DNA of 19,006 nt. It comes from Acidobacteria bacterium UBA2990 (GTDB lineage Bacteria; Acidobacteriota; Vicinamibacteria; Vicinamibacterales; UBA8438). Position numbers and translations under genes: made by a program. The stretch is taken from assembly GCA_002347025.1 (NCBI GenBank), contig DEAE01000029.1:68094-87099 (forward strand), in the 5' to 3' direction. Position 1 is the stretch's first letter, and each line of letters starts with the position of its first letter. This document shows positions 1 to 9,022 of the stretch, in pieces. The notes beneath the pieces are model-generated. The model did no database searches. It worked only from the letters and a program-made list of their open reading frames with translations, and had not been told where the DNA came from.

Positions 1-198
1 ACAATAGCCCTGATTAAAACTTTTCCTAGTCTGTCGATCGCAGTGAATACACTTTATAACCCCTTGATACTCAAATCGGAGGGAACGCCCCAGGTAAGCA
101 TTTAGCTCAAGCTGCTTGGTTCCAATTGGCAAGGCATAGTGAACGGTGGGTCCCAAGCCCGTCCTCATCTTCTCGATACAACCTCCCCACGTTGCCAT
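1..198 (-). CDS. DUF2797 family protein, N-terminal part (cut by left window edge)
   Basis: The minus strand is open from an ATG at 198 to base 1, giving 66 residues and no stop. The translation carries the hallmark of DUF2797: a C-x2-C pair (CIHC, residues 50-53) followed by TRKSFNQGYC ending at Cys66, which in the family continues into more cysteines and is taken as a zinc-binding region. The preceding stretch (HYALPIG, then LNAYLG, then LRFEYQG) also fits the family's N-terminal pattern. I chose ATG 198 over ATG 168 because the extra ten residues continue the family-like start (GCIEKM) and an AAAGGT ribosome-binding site lies 9 nt upstream (208-213). The molecular function of DUF2797 is not established. 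It diverges from recC across 215 bp. Roughly three quarters of the expected protein lies outside the window. The family call rests on motif recall, not a search. Confidence 0.8.
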   Translation of the reverse strand, partial: MATWGGCIEKMRTGLGPTVHYALPIGTKQLELNAYLGRSLRFEYQGVIKCIHCDRQTRKSFNQGYC

Positions 199-342
199 GT
201 CGCTATTACCTTTGCCTTTTTAGGATGCTCGAAGTTTATTTCTACCATGTAATGTTGGTTATGTGGTCTCTGCCTTTGAGTTCGCCGCAATGACCAGTTG
301 TCCTGGCAGCTCCAATACTCGGTGCCTGGGCCTGGATGAGCG

Positions 343-371
343 TTAAGATCAGGAGCGGTCGGCACTACAAT
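343..371 (+). promoter_or_regulatory. Candidate sigma70-type promoter of recCBD
   Basis: TTAAGA at 343-348 (4 of 6 to TTGACA) and TACAAT at 366-371 (5 of 6 to TATAAT) are separated by 17 bp. This predicts a start near 378 and a leader of about 35 nt before recC. It is the best match I found in the 215-bp spacer, which otherwise holds no gene I can support. Prediction only. Confidence 0.35.
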
Positions 372-413
372 CGGAACAGCATGGTCCCTATCCTGACCGT
401 TTAGGCGTGAAGC

Positions 414-3400
414 ATGGCACTCAGGCTTGTCTATTCATCGAACGCCACAGATCTGGTAGACCACCTGGTTGACTCTCTCGGTCAGCCCGACACTCCGCCA
501 GGTTCTGTCATTCCTGTGTTAATGCCGTCGATACCTTTAGTAGACCGCGTCAAGACCAACCTAGCCAAGCGTTATGGCGTCGCCATGGGAGTAGCCTTTC
601 TCCTGCCGAATGCGTTCACCGATAGCATAGGCAATATGGTCGGACTCGAACCGGTACATTCCTCCTGGCAACCCACTGGTCTATTCTGGCGCCTCCTTCC
701 CATCTTGACAACAATGGCAGACGTGGGCAGGAGTTCTCGTCTCCAGGCAGCCTGCAAAAACATCTCAGCTTGCATTTCATTGGCGGCCGAGCTGGCCGAT
801 CGATTCGACCAATATCTCTACTTTAGGCCATCGATGATCGCCGCTTGGGATCGGGGCGAAAATTGGAAGACACTACCGACGGAGGCCCGGGAGGACGAGA
901 CGTGGCAGCGGGACCTCTGGCGACATTTAACAGGCACCTTGCAGGACCATCCCCATCCCGCTGCCCGTCTCAGTGAAATCACGGCACGTGTTGTGGCAGG
1001 AAAGGGCAAATTACCTGCTTCTATCCAAGCACTCACAACTGGCCCTCTTCCACCAGCTCTGCTGCCTTTGATACGTGGCCTGGCCGGCCAGACGGAAGTC
1101 TGTCTGCGGGCACTGATGCCTTCAACTGAATATCTCGGCGACATACGAGCCGGACGAACCCAAATGAGAACAGGTTCTGAAATTGACCCAGACTGGGAGG
1201 TAAACCCTTTATTATCCCATCTCGGCAAACAGGCTTTAGATACATTCCGGAGCTTCGAACTTGAGCTAGTCGGGGATGGACAAGAATACGAAGGGCTGAA
1301 TAAATCCGCTACGGCCTCGGGCACCCTTTTAGCTCAGCTGCAAGCAGATATCCGTGGAGCGCGTCAACCAGAACCAGAACCAGGACCTTCTCTCAGCCAC
1401 CTGATGGATTCCGTCACGTCGGACCGGTCGATACGGGTCCATCGTTGTCATGGTGCCAGGCGTGAGGCCGAAGTAGTCAAAGACGAATTGCTAGACTCTT
1501 TCGGCGCTCTACCCGGATTGCGGGCTGATGAGATTCTCATTCTGGCGCCTGAGCTTGACACCTATGCCCCACTGGCGGAAGCCGTTCTAGGAGAGGGTGT
1601 ACCTGCTTTACCTCTTTATCTCTCAGAACATCGCACTGACCGCAGTGATCCTGTAGTGCGGGGACTGCAAATGGCGTTAAATCTAGCCAAAGGACGGGCT
1701 CACCTAAGTGAAGGCCTAGCTTTTGTCGAGTCAACGGCGGTGACAGCATGCCTTGAGTCGCTGGACATTGAACCCCTCGAGTTAGAAGCCCGCCTGCGAG
1801 CCTCTGGAATTACTTGGGGACTCAATGCCTCTCATCGCCAGAAAATGGGTGCCGGGGAAACTAAGACAGGCACATGGCGGGAAGGCCTCGACCGCCTACT
1901 CTCTGGCCTTTGGTTGGGAAATGCAGATCGCGCTGTAGACATAGAGGGACGACCTGTGCTGCCAAAATGTGGTGCCTTAGCCGGGGACCCCATTGCAACT
2001 GCCAACGCCCTTGATTGGCTGGCCGGATTGCTAAGAATCCTTGAGGAGTGGCAAGTCCCGGCCACTCCTTCGACTTGGGCTGATCGATGGAACCAAGCTC
2101 TCACACAGGTTCTAGGTGCCGGAATTGAAGGGTGCGAATTAGGAGCTGCTTCAGACCTCATCGACCAGCTACGTGCCGGTGAAACCCAGCACAACTGCCG
2201 CCTGCTGCTTGACGTGACTGACCTTGCGGATTGGTGTCGCAAAGTTGTGAAGGACGGCACCCGCTCCATAGCCAGAGTTGGTGGGGGCATCGCCATGGGA
2301 GGGTTCAAACCTATGCGTGCCATTCCCTGCCGGGTGCTTGTTGTAATGGGTTTACACGATTCTGCCTTTCCTCGGAGAATTAGACCGCAAGCTTGGGATT
2401 TGTTGTCGGCAGCACCACAGCGGGGTGACCGGAATCCAGCTCACGAAGACAGGCAACTATTCCTCGATGCCATCTTAGCCGCAAAGGATCGGGTTATCCT
2501 CACCGCCACGGCTCGAAATATCCGCACCGGCAAAAAAGAGCCTCTGTCGGCCTGCCTTGACGAGTTTCTCGATACGGCTGCACAGACTGTTTCACCGAAC
2601 CGAGACGATGTCGAGCAGATCCGTGAGATGTTGATCGAGGACGCTCCCCTTCAACCATTCAGCCCGAGCAATTTTCAAGGCATCCGCCCATCATTCGACG
2701 AAGGCAGTCTAAAGATTGCCCGAGCAGTTTTAGAGAAGAAGATTGACGCCGAGAGCTTCCAGTCCGGTCTGAAGAGTCCTCCTAAACAGCCGACATCCGT
2801 TGAACTGGACCTCGAAGAACTAATTCGACTGTTAAGGGAACCTTGGGTCGCTTGGTTGGACTCTTTGAACATCTCTCTTCCGAGAAGGGCAGATGACCCT
2901 ATGGCCCTCGATCGCGAGCCCTTCAGTGAGCCGACACAACTTACACGGTGGCGGGTGCAAACCCATGTCATCGAGTCGTTGCTAACGGGGAACACCGCTT
3001 TTCTTGTAGACCGATTGGCTGCAGATCGGTTAATTCCATATAGCCTTCTAGGTAGGGCAATGAGTCGGGATTGTATCGACCAAGCGACAGCAATCGCACA
3101 AAAGGCTCTTGAGACCAATGACGGCGGGATCAAACCCCTTAGGTTGGTTTATCAACAAGGGAACCGGCATCTCTCAGGAACGATAGGTGTCAACAGAGCA
3201 GAAACACGGCAGGTTTTACCTGAAGCAGGCGACCTGCAAAAGCGAGTAGCGAACCGGTTCCCAGTGTGGGTTCGAGCAAATTTTGCTGCAGCGTGCGACA
3301 AGACTCTCGCCACCCAACTAATTTATAGGGATGGAGAGGAGGTCAAAACCACCCTGCTGCAACCGATACCTGTGCAACAGGCTCGTTCCGCGATAGATTT

Positions 3401-3716
3401 CCTCATGGATCTTTGCAAGGAAGCCCAATTGCGACCATTGCCCTTTGGACCACGCACCAGCTCAGCGATCTTTGAGGCAGTTAGACAAGGTCAGGACCCA
3501 AGAAAGAAAGCACGGAACGAGTGGGAGAAGAATTATTTCGGTGTTCCTGGCGAAGGCGACAAGGCAAGCGCTCAACTAAGCTGGCGGGGCCAAGATCCCT
3601 TTGCGGACACTGTTCTCGAAGAATGGCATCAATTCGCCAGGGCGGTATTTGAACCTCTAACGAACTGGTTTAATAACACCCAACCAATATCAAATAGCGG
3701 CCAGGACGATGCCTGA
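414..3716 (+). CDS. recC: RecBCD enzyme subunit RecC (exodeoxyribonuclease V gamma chain)
   Basis: RecC is the scaffold and Chi-recognition subunit of the cytoplasmic RecBCD helicase-nuclease, which resects double-strand ends for RecA-dependent repair. At 1100 aa it is close to the E. coli length (about 1120). Family blocks appear in order: an N-terminal inactive helicase-like domain beginning MALRLVYSSN; the block FDQYLYFRP near residue 132; VHRCHGARREAEV near 343, preceded by a short QPEPEPGP linker; a second helicase-like domain with PMRAIPCRVLVVMGLHDSAF and RGDRNPAHEDRQLFLDA near 640-690; and a C-terminal nuclease-fold region without an evident catalytic motif, as expected for RecC. The ATG at 414 matches the family N-terminus and has AGGCG 7 nt upstream. 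It overlaps recB by 8 bp, implying translational coupling. Order here is recC-recB-recD with no ptrA protease gene between, unlike E. coli. Confidence 0.96.
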   Translation: MALRLVYSSNATDLVDHLVDSLGQPDTPPGSVIPVLMPSIPLVDRVKTNLAKRYGVAMGVAFLLPNAFTDSIGNMVGLEPVHSSWQPTGLFWRLLPILTTMADVGRSSRLQAACKNISACISLAAELADRFDQYLYFRPSMIAAWDRGENWKTLPTEAREDETWQRDLWRHLTGTLQDHPHPAARLSEITARVVAGKGKLPASIQALTTGPLPPALLPLIRGLAGQTEVCLRALMPSTEYLGDIRAGRTQMRTGSEIDPDWEVNPLLSHLGKQALDTFRSFELELVGDGQEYEGLNKSATASGTLLAQLQADIRGARQPEPEPGPSLSHLMDSVTSDRSIRVHRCHGARREAEVVKDELLDSFGALPGLRADEILILAPELDTYAPLAEAVLGEGVPALPLYLSEHRTDRSDPVVRGLQMALNLAKGRAHLSEGLAFVESTAVTACLESLDIEPLELEARLRASGITWGLNASHRQKMGAGETKTGTWREGLDRLLSGLWLGNADRAVDIEGRPVLPKCGALAGDPIATANALDWLAGLLRILEEWQVPATPSTWADRWNQALTQVLGAGIEGCELGAASDLIDQLRAGETQHNCRLLLDVTDLADWCRKVVKDGTRSIARVGGGIAMGGFKPMRAIPCRVLVVMGLHDSAFPRRIRPQAWDLLSAAPQRGDRNPAHEDRQLFLDAILAAKDRVILTATARNIRTGKKEPLSACLDEFLDTAAQTVSPNRDDVEQIREMLIEDAPLQPFSPSNFQGIRPSFDEGSLKIARAVLEKKIDAESFQSGLKSPPKQPTSVELDLEELIRLLREPWVAWLDSLNISLPRRADDPMALDREPFSEPTQLTRWRVQTHVIESLLTGNTAFLVDRLAADRLIPYSLLGRAMSRDCIDQATAIAQKALETNDGGIKPLRLVYQQGNRHLSGTIGVNRAETRQVLPEAGDLQKRVANRFPVWVRANFAAACDKTLATQLIYRDGEEVKTTLLQPIPVQQARSAIDFLMDLCKEAQLRPLPFGPRTSSAIFEAVRQGQDPRKKARNEWEKNYFGVPGEGDKASAQLSWRGQDPFADTVLEEWHQFARAVFEPLTNWFNNTQPISNSGQDDA

Positions 3717-6700
3717 TTCTCCTCAGCAAGCCTCTGATGCTCTTGCCGGGTGTCCTAGCGCTAGAGAGTTCGATCTGCTCACCACCTCACTCCCTCCTGG
3801 CCGCTCGATTATTGAGGCCAGTGCCGGCACTGGAAAAACTTGGACCATCACACACCTACTCCCCCGCCTGCTTCTAGACGGCACGGTTAACGAAGTTCGT
3901 GAGATCTTGGTAGTGTCCTTTACCGAAGATACTGCCAGAGAACTCAAAGAACGCATCAGGTTCCAATTGAAACTATTGGTGCAGCACTCCGAAGCCAATT
4001 CCGAACCCTCCGATCAGGAACCGGGAGTTCGCTTATTGCTGAAGGAGCTAAACAAGCTCCCTGAAGTGGAACGAAACAGGGCCATGGTCCGTTTGCGTTT
4101 GGCTCTCTACGAAAGTGAACATCTGGTAGTCTCGACGATTCATTCCTTCTGCCAGCAGATACTTGCCACTGAGAGTTTCCTTTGCGGCGTTCCTCCGGAT
4201 TTCGAGCTCTTACCTGATGTAAGTCAACTAAAGTTGGACGCTGTTAAGGATGTCTGGCGAACTGATATCGCACCTGACATCGTCTTGTCTGCCACTGCCG
4301 TTTGCGGTCGCTGGACAGTTGAGCAAGATCTATACACGTGGGGTCTACTGAATCAGAGACCAGGCACCCGTCTGGACCCTGAACCTTCTTCTCTATCCGA
4401 CCTACGGAGCCAGTTGCTTCAAAGTTGCAAGCACTTCCATTCTGCCCGTGCAGAGCTTTTAACCCTTAAAGCAATTGCTGAAAGGCAAGGGGTCAATCTG
4501 AACCAGTCCAAAGCGAATCCTGGTCAGAGGTCAGTAGCCAAACTGGCAGTCTGGTTTCAAGAGTTGACGGAGTGTGACCCGACGGAACCTCAGCTGGGAT
4601 TGTTTCAGATGGCTAAACTGATCGCTCGCTCGGAGACCTGGTTCTCTCGGAGAGGAGCCGTAGGCAAAGCAGCTGCCTCTGAGGTTGAGGCACTCAATAT
4701 TGTAGGAGCTGCCCAAGACATCCAATCCCGAATCGATGAGGCGCACTGGGTCTGGATTGCCCATTTGAGGAAGGCCGCTGATGAACGTTTGACAGATAGT
4801 CTTCAGCGAGTACACGGAGTCACGTATGACGATCTGATCAGCAAAACCCATGAGGCTCTCTATCTGGGGTCGAATCGACAAACCCTGCGACATCGCTTGT
4901 CGAGTAGATGGAAGGTAGGCTTGATTGATGAAAGCCAGGACGCGGACCAACAACAACTAGAGATCTTCAAGGCCATATTTGAACAGAGCGTCGATGATGG
5001 TCGCCTGGTCATGGTAGGAGATCCGAAACAGGCCATTTACAGTTTTCGCGGTGGAGACCTACAGGCCTACCTTCGTGCTAAAGGGGAGGCAACGATAATT
5101 TCAAAGCTAACGAAAACTTACAGGTCGACGCCACGGCTTGTCCAAGGTCTCAATGCCCTGTTTGGCCGTCAGCATGCCTTTGGCCACCCTTCCCTTGCTT
5201 ACTTGCCAGCAACAGCTATTCGAGATGAGCAAGCGTTCCCTTTGCCGACCGATGGCCAAGGTGGTGTGGTAGCGTGGCTAGTACCTGACGACACTGCGCT
5301 TGCTTTGAGGACTGCCGAGCGTCGCCGGTCACAGGCCGCTTCATGGACCGGCACCTCCATCGTAGAGCTACTCGGGCAACCTTTAGGGAATACTGGAGAG
5401 TTTGTTCAACCTTCAAATATAGCCGTCTTGACGAGGACCAACCTCGAAGCGAGGCAAGTTCATGAAGCGCTAAGGCTCCGCGGTGTTCCAAGTGTGGTTC
5501 GGGACGATGAAGATGTGATGAAGAGCGAGACGGCGACTGATCTCGCATGTTTTCTGAGTGCCACCCTGTCGCCCACCCATCAAGGATGGAGACAGGCAGC
5601 TATGGCGACCCGCCTCTTTGGGTACAACGCGGCAATGTTGGCCGATCTCAGCTCGGTCGACATTCAAAAATGGCTGTCAGAGTTTTCTGACTGGGAAAGA
5701 GTGTGGCGACAGCGAGGTATCGCTGCCCTAATGACTCGATTCGAATCTCAGTCCGGTGCTACCTTGCGATTGGCGCGTGGATCAACCGGGGAGCGACAGT
5801 TAACCGATCTGAGACATCTGGTTGAGTTATTGCAGACAAGAGAGGCGGAAGAACCCGGTTCTCCTGAAAAATTACTTCACTGGTTCGAAAACCAGAGGGC
5901 ATCTCAAGATGTCACCCCAGAGGAACGGCTCCACCGCCTGGACAGTGATGGCAACACAGTACAAGTTTCAACGGTTCACAGTGCTAAAGGCCTGGAGTTC
6001 GACTTTGTTTACTGTCCCTTCCTCTGGTCAGCCCAGGCACCGTCCAGAAGGTCTCCGAATCTACTTGTTCGCCGGGACCCAGGGTGGGTTTTAATTAATA
6101 TCAAACAGGGAGACCAGTCTGCGACGCGACGAAGTGCCGCAGCAGACAACCTCCAAGAGGACCTCCGCCTGATTTACGTGGCTTTCACTCGCGCCCGTCG
6201 TCGGGTCACGTTCTTGGCGGGTGCTCTTGGCTATACCGGAAGGACTCCACCTTCGGCCCTAGACTGGCTCCTACGGTCAGATGAGTCCATTGGGGAGCTA
6301 GAGAGGTGGCATGGGGATTTTGGAGAACAGAAAAGACTGGTGGCTAACTGCGAGCACGCCGACACTTTAAACCGTCTTCAGCGCGAACACCCGAGCGCAA
6401 TAACCGTGACGGAGCCTCCCTTACCTAGCGCGACTTCGTGGACAGGAGACCCGCGATCCAGTTTGTGTATAGACCGCCGGGCCACCCCATGGATGAGACT
6501 GCACGCCTGGCAATTTACAAGTTTCTCTCAACTAGCTCACGGCTACCACCAAGAGAGGGACCGGCAAGATTCTGTGCTGGTACAAACCTTAGGGAAGGGT
6601 CCCATTGAAGAACTTCAAACAAACGAGGCCAGAGTGCCTCTCGCGGAGTTTGTAAGAGGCACTCAGGCAGGCAATTGTTTGCACGAACTTCTTGAGCTCT

Positions 6701-7362
6701 GGGATTTCCAAGATGAAGCTACTCCCTTGGTAGAACACTGCCTAAGGCGTCATCGGCTCTACTCCGAAGAGGCAAGTCTAGCGATGGTTCAAACCCTTGG
6801 GCAGCTTAGGAGGACTTACCTGTCCCGTCTTAAGGCAACCCTTCAAGAGGCCGCCTCTGACCCGGCTCTATCTGAATGGGAATTTCGACTACCCGTTGGG
6901 AATATGGGCCTAACGGGCCCCAGGTTGTGCGAACTTTTCACGCGGTACGCCGAATCGGACCAAGAACTCGAATACGCTAAAACCTTGGGCCTCCTCACCG
7001 GCCCCTCTGTGGCGGGGATGTTAACAGGCTACATAGACCGATTGGTTAAAGGGTACCAGAGTTGGGGCGTGATCGATTGGAAGAGCAACTATCTTGGTCC
7101 CCATTACTCCGATTATGACACCCGGGCCATGTGGCGCTGTGCTGCCGAGCAACACTACCTGCTTCAAGTCCATCTATACCTCATCGCTGTGAGGCGTTAT
7201 TTGGGCCGTTTTTCTCAGACTCCTGAGTCCTCTCACATTTCTGGCAGCTTAATATTCTTGCGAGGGGTCCACCCAGATAGTGGCCTCGGTGTCCTCGAGA
7301 TATCCCCGCAGGAAAAATTATTGACTGAACTTGATACCTTCTTCGAAGGCACCCAGGTTTAG
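3709..7362 (+). CDS. recB: RecBCD enzyme subunit RecB (helicase and nuclease, beta chain)
   Basis: RecB is the 3'-to-5' SF1A helicase and the only nuclease of RecBCD. Motor motifs are all visible: Walker A EASAGTGKT (36-44), Walker B/motif II LIDESQD (405-411), motif III GDPKQ (437-441) with SFRGGD, motif IV TYRST, motif V HSAKGLEF (757-764) and motif VI YVAFTRAR (823-830). The C-terminal nuclease domain is also intact: GNCLHELLE (the family His), GYIDR with Asp1110, IDWKSN with Asp1123 and Lys1125, and the QVHLYLIAVRRYL helix. These correspond to the catalytic set of E. coli RecB, so both activities should be present. Length (1217 aa) is slightly above E. coli's 1180. Motif II reads DESQD where DEFQD is usual. 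The start overlaps the end of recC, and recD follows after 8 bp. Confidence 0.97.
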   Translation: MPDSPQQASDALAGCPSAREFDLLTTSLPPGRSIIEASAGTGKTWTITHLLPRLLLDGTVNEVREILVVSFTEDTARELKERIRFQLKLLVQHSEANSEPSDQEPGVRLLLKELNKLPEVERNRAMVRLRLALYESEHLVVSTIHSFCQQILATESFLCGVPPDFELLPDVSQLKLDAVKDVWRTDIAPDIVLSATAVCGRWTVEQDLYTWGLLNQRPGTRLDPEPSSLSDLRSQLLQSCKHFHSARAELLTLKAIAERQGVNLNQSKANPGQRSVAKLAVWFQELTECDPTEPQLGLFQMAKLIARSETWFSRRGAVGKAAASEVEALNIVGAAQDIQSRIDEAHWVWIAHLRKAADERLTDSLQRVHGVTYDDLISKTHEALYLGSNRQTLRHRLSSRWKVGLIDESQDADQQQLEIFKAIFEQSVDDGRLVMVGDPKQAIYSFRGGDLQAYLRAKGEATIISKLTKTYRSTPRLVQGLNALFGRQHAFGHPSLAYLPATAIRDEQAFPLPTDGQGGVVAWLVPDDTALALRTAERRRSQAASWTGTSIVELLGQPLGNTGEFVQPSNIAVLTRTNLEARQVHEALRLRGVPSVVRDDEDVMKSETATDLACFLSATLSPTHQGWRQAAMATRLFGYNAAMLADLSSVDIQKWLSEFSDWERVWRQRGIAALMTRFESQSGATLRLARGSTGERQLTDLRHLVELLQTREAEEPGSPEKLLHWFENQRASQDVTPEERLHRLDSDGNTVQVSTVHSAKGLEFDFVYCPFLWSAQAPSRRSPNLLVRRDPGWVLINIKQGDQSATRRSAAADNLQEDLRLIYVAFTRARRRVTFLAGALGYTGRTPPSALDWLLRSDESIGELERWHGDFGEQKRLVANCEHADTLNRLQREHPSAITVTEPPLPSATSWTGDPRSSLCIDRRATPWMRLHAWQFTSFSQLAHGYHQERDRQDSVLVQTLGKGPIEELQTNEARVPLAEFVRGTQAGNCLHELLELWDFQDEATPLVEHCLRRHRLYSEEASLAMVQTLGQLRRTYLSRLKATLQEAASDPALSEWEFRLPVGNMGLTGPRLCELFTRYAESDQELEYAKTLGLLTGPSVAGMLTGYIDRLVKGYQSWGVIDWKSNYLGPHYSDYDTRAMWRCAAEQHYLLQVHLYLIAVRRYLGRFSQTPESSHISGSLIFLRGVHPDSGLGVLEISPQEKLLTELDTFFEGTQV

Positions 7363-7370
7363 ATAAATTC

Positions 7371-9017
7371 ATGCACCAGGCTGCTATCCAAGTATTACAA
7401 CGCCGTTGGTCGCTTCCCGACTCTGCAGTTCCGATTGTCGAGAGGTTCTTCTTGGCATGGTCCGATGGACACACATCTCTCAAGGTTAGTATTGACGAGG
7501 CCGAATTGTTGTCTGGCCTCCCAGCCGTCAGCGATGGTCGTCTGACACAGAACCCCACCCCTTTAGTTCTGCGCGGACGAAGCCTCCAGTCCTGGAGCCT
7601 GGCCCAGGCCGAGATCCGGGTCGCTCATAACCTGAGACGGTTACTTGAAGACAGAGTCGGAAACAATACCCTGGCTTCGCACCAAGATATTCTCAGAGAC
7701 CTCTTCCCCGACGGAGCATCGCGGCAACGTCTAGCCGCAGAAACATGTCTCAGGTCCTCTCTTACCCTCCTGACGGGGGGGCCAGGCACCGGAAAGACTA
7801 CCGTAACGGCGCGCATGTTGGCATTGTTGGGCGTCATACACCCCCACGCGAGGATGGCATTAGCTGCTCCTACCGGAAAGGCTGCCGCACGTCTCGGAGA
7901 AGTTATTGACAACGAGGCATCACAGCTTGAAGGAGCAGTGACTAGGGCGCGTCCCAAGCTTGCAGAGGCTGCCTCCCGAGCAAGAACTGTCCATGGTTTG
8001 GTGGGCTGGAATCCTAAGGTTAACTTTTGTCGTTTTCACTCAGACAACCCCTTGCCCTTTGATGTTGTCGTGATCGATGAGGCTTCGATGCTTGATCTGT
8101 TGCTCTGGGACCACCTTCTGCAGAGTCTGGCTCCAGGGACCCGACTCATCGTAGTGGGAGACCATCGGCAACTGGCGAGTGTTCAGCCCGGTCGGGTATT
8201 GGGGGAAATGGTTGATGCCGCCCAAATAGGACCCTTGGCTGGTTGTCACGTCGAACTCACCCGTAATTACCGATTCGCGCCAGACCACGGTATCGGGCGC
8301 CTGGCCAGCGCTATCCGCGACCATGATGGCCCTAAAGCCATCGAAGTGCTTGGCAACACCGACTTCCGCAACGGGTTGGATCACTACCCATCAAACCGAG
8401 TTGGAGATGCACTTGAACACATCTGGTCCGACATTCGCAGAGTTGTTCAATCCACAACTCCCACGGCAGCATTGAAGGCTTTAGCAAAAGTCCGGATTCT
8501 TTGTGCCTTAAGGGAGGGACCTTATGGGGTCGAGGGTATCAACGGTCTCATAGAAGCAAAGCTTCGCAGAGAGGGTTTTCCGGCTGGCCGATGGGCTCAC
8601 GGCCGACCCATCTTGGTAACAGCCAATGATCCTCACTGCGGGTTATACAACGGCGACCTCGGGGTGCTATTGGCAGACAAGGAAGGGTCGGGTCCTGCCG
8701 CGTGGTTTCCTGGAGCTTCAGCCCCTCGGTGTGTGCCTGTTGCTGCCCTTCGTAACTACAACACTGCCTGGGGCTTAACAGTGCACCGTTCACAGGGCAG
8801 CGAATTCGATACTGTGCTCCTGGTTTTGCCACCCGACCCCCACCAATTGTGTGGCCCTGAACTGTTTTACACGGCCGTCACTCGAGCCCGCGCGAGGCTT
8901 CTAGTTGCCGCTAACGATAGTGCGGTAATCGCGGCATCACAACCCAGACCTCACCGGAGAACAGAGTTGCTCCGTGCTCTTTATGACCTCCGGGAAATGG
9001 AAACAAAAGACGAGTGA
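7371..9017 (+). CDS. recD: RecBCD enzyme subunit RecD (5'-to-3' helicase, alpha chain)
   Basis: RecD is the fast SF1B motor of RecBCD and controls nuclease behaviour and RecA loading. The sequence shows Walker A GGPGTGKT (136-143), APTGKAAARL (166-175, motif Ia), DEASM (236-240, motif II), VGDHRQLASVQPG (motif III), LTRNYRF (motif IV), GLTVHRSQGSEFD (from 468, motif V) and YTAVTRARARL (motif VI). The N-terminal about 110 residues are the variable RecB-contact domain. At 548 aa it is shorter than E. coli RecD (608). The last gene of the recCBD operon, its stop lies 5 bp from the stop of the convergent membrane-protein gene, leaving no room for an intergenic terminator. RecD2 of bacteria lacking RecBC is an alternative, but the position after recB makes RecD firm. 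Confidence 0.95.
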   Translation: MHQAAIQVLQRRWSLPDSAVPIVERFFLAWSDGHTSLKVSIDEAELLSGLPAVSDGRLTQNPTPLVLRGRSLQSWSLAQAEIRVAHNLRRLLEDRVGNNTLASHQDILRDLFPDGASRQRLAAETCLRSSLTLLTGGPGTGKTTVTARMLALLGVIHPHARMALAAPTGKAAARLGEVIDNEASQLEGAVTRARPKLAEAASRARTVHGLVGWNPKVNFCRFHSDNPLPFDVVVIDEASMLDLLLWDHLLQSLAPGTRLIVVGDHRQLASVQPGRVLGEMVDAAQIGPLAGCHVELTRNYRFAPDHGIGRLASAIRDHDGPKAIEVLGNTDFRNGLDHYPSNRVGDALEHIWSDIRRVVQSTTPTAALKALAKVRILCALREGPYGVEGINGLIEAKLRREGFPAGRWAHGRPILVTANDPHCGLYNGDLGVLLADKEGSGPAAWFPGASAPRCVPVAALRNYNTAWGLTVHRSQGSEFDTVLLVLPPDPHQLCGPELFYTAVTRARARLLVAANDSAVIAASQPRPHRRTELLRALYDLREMETKDE

Positions 9018-9022
9018 GACCG

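Noticed and set aside
165..365. 66-codon minus-strand reading frame in the left spacer
   Set aside because: It overlaps the start of the DUF2797 gene in another frame and its translation resembles no family; the DUF2797 frame has family motifs and a ribosome-binding site.
818..1324. 168-codon minus-strand frame inside recC
   Set aside because: Antisense to a region with clear RecC homology blocks; Ser/Arg-rich composition typical of a shadow frame. The same applies to 1832-2323 and 2675-3133.
1366..1386. Short tandem repeat (accaga units) in recC
   Set aside because: It simply encodes a Pro-Glu linker between RecC domains and is too short to suggest a variable tract.
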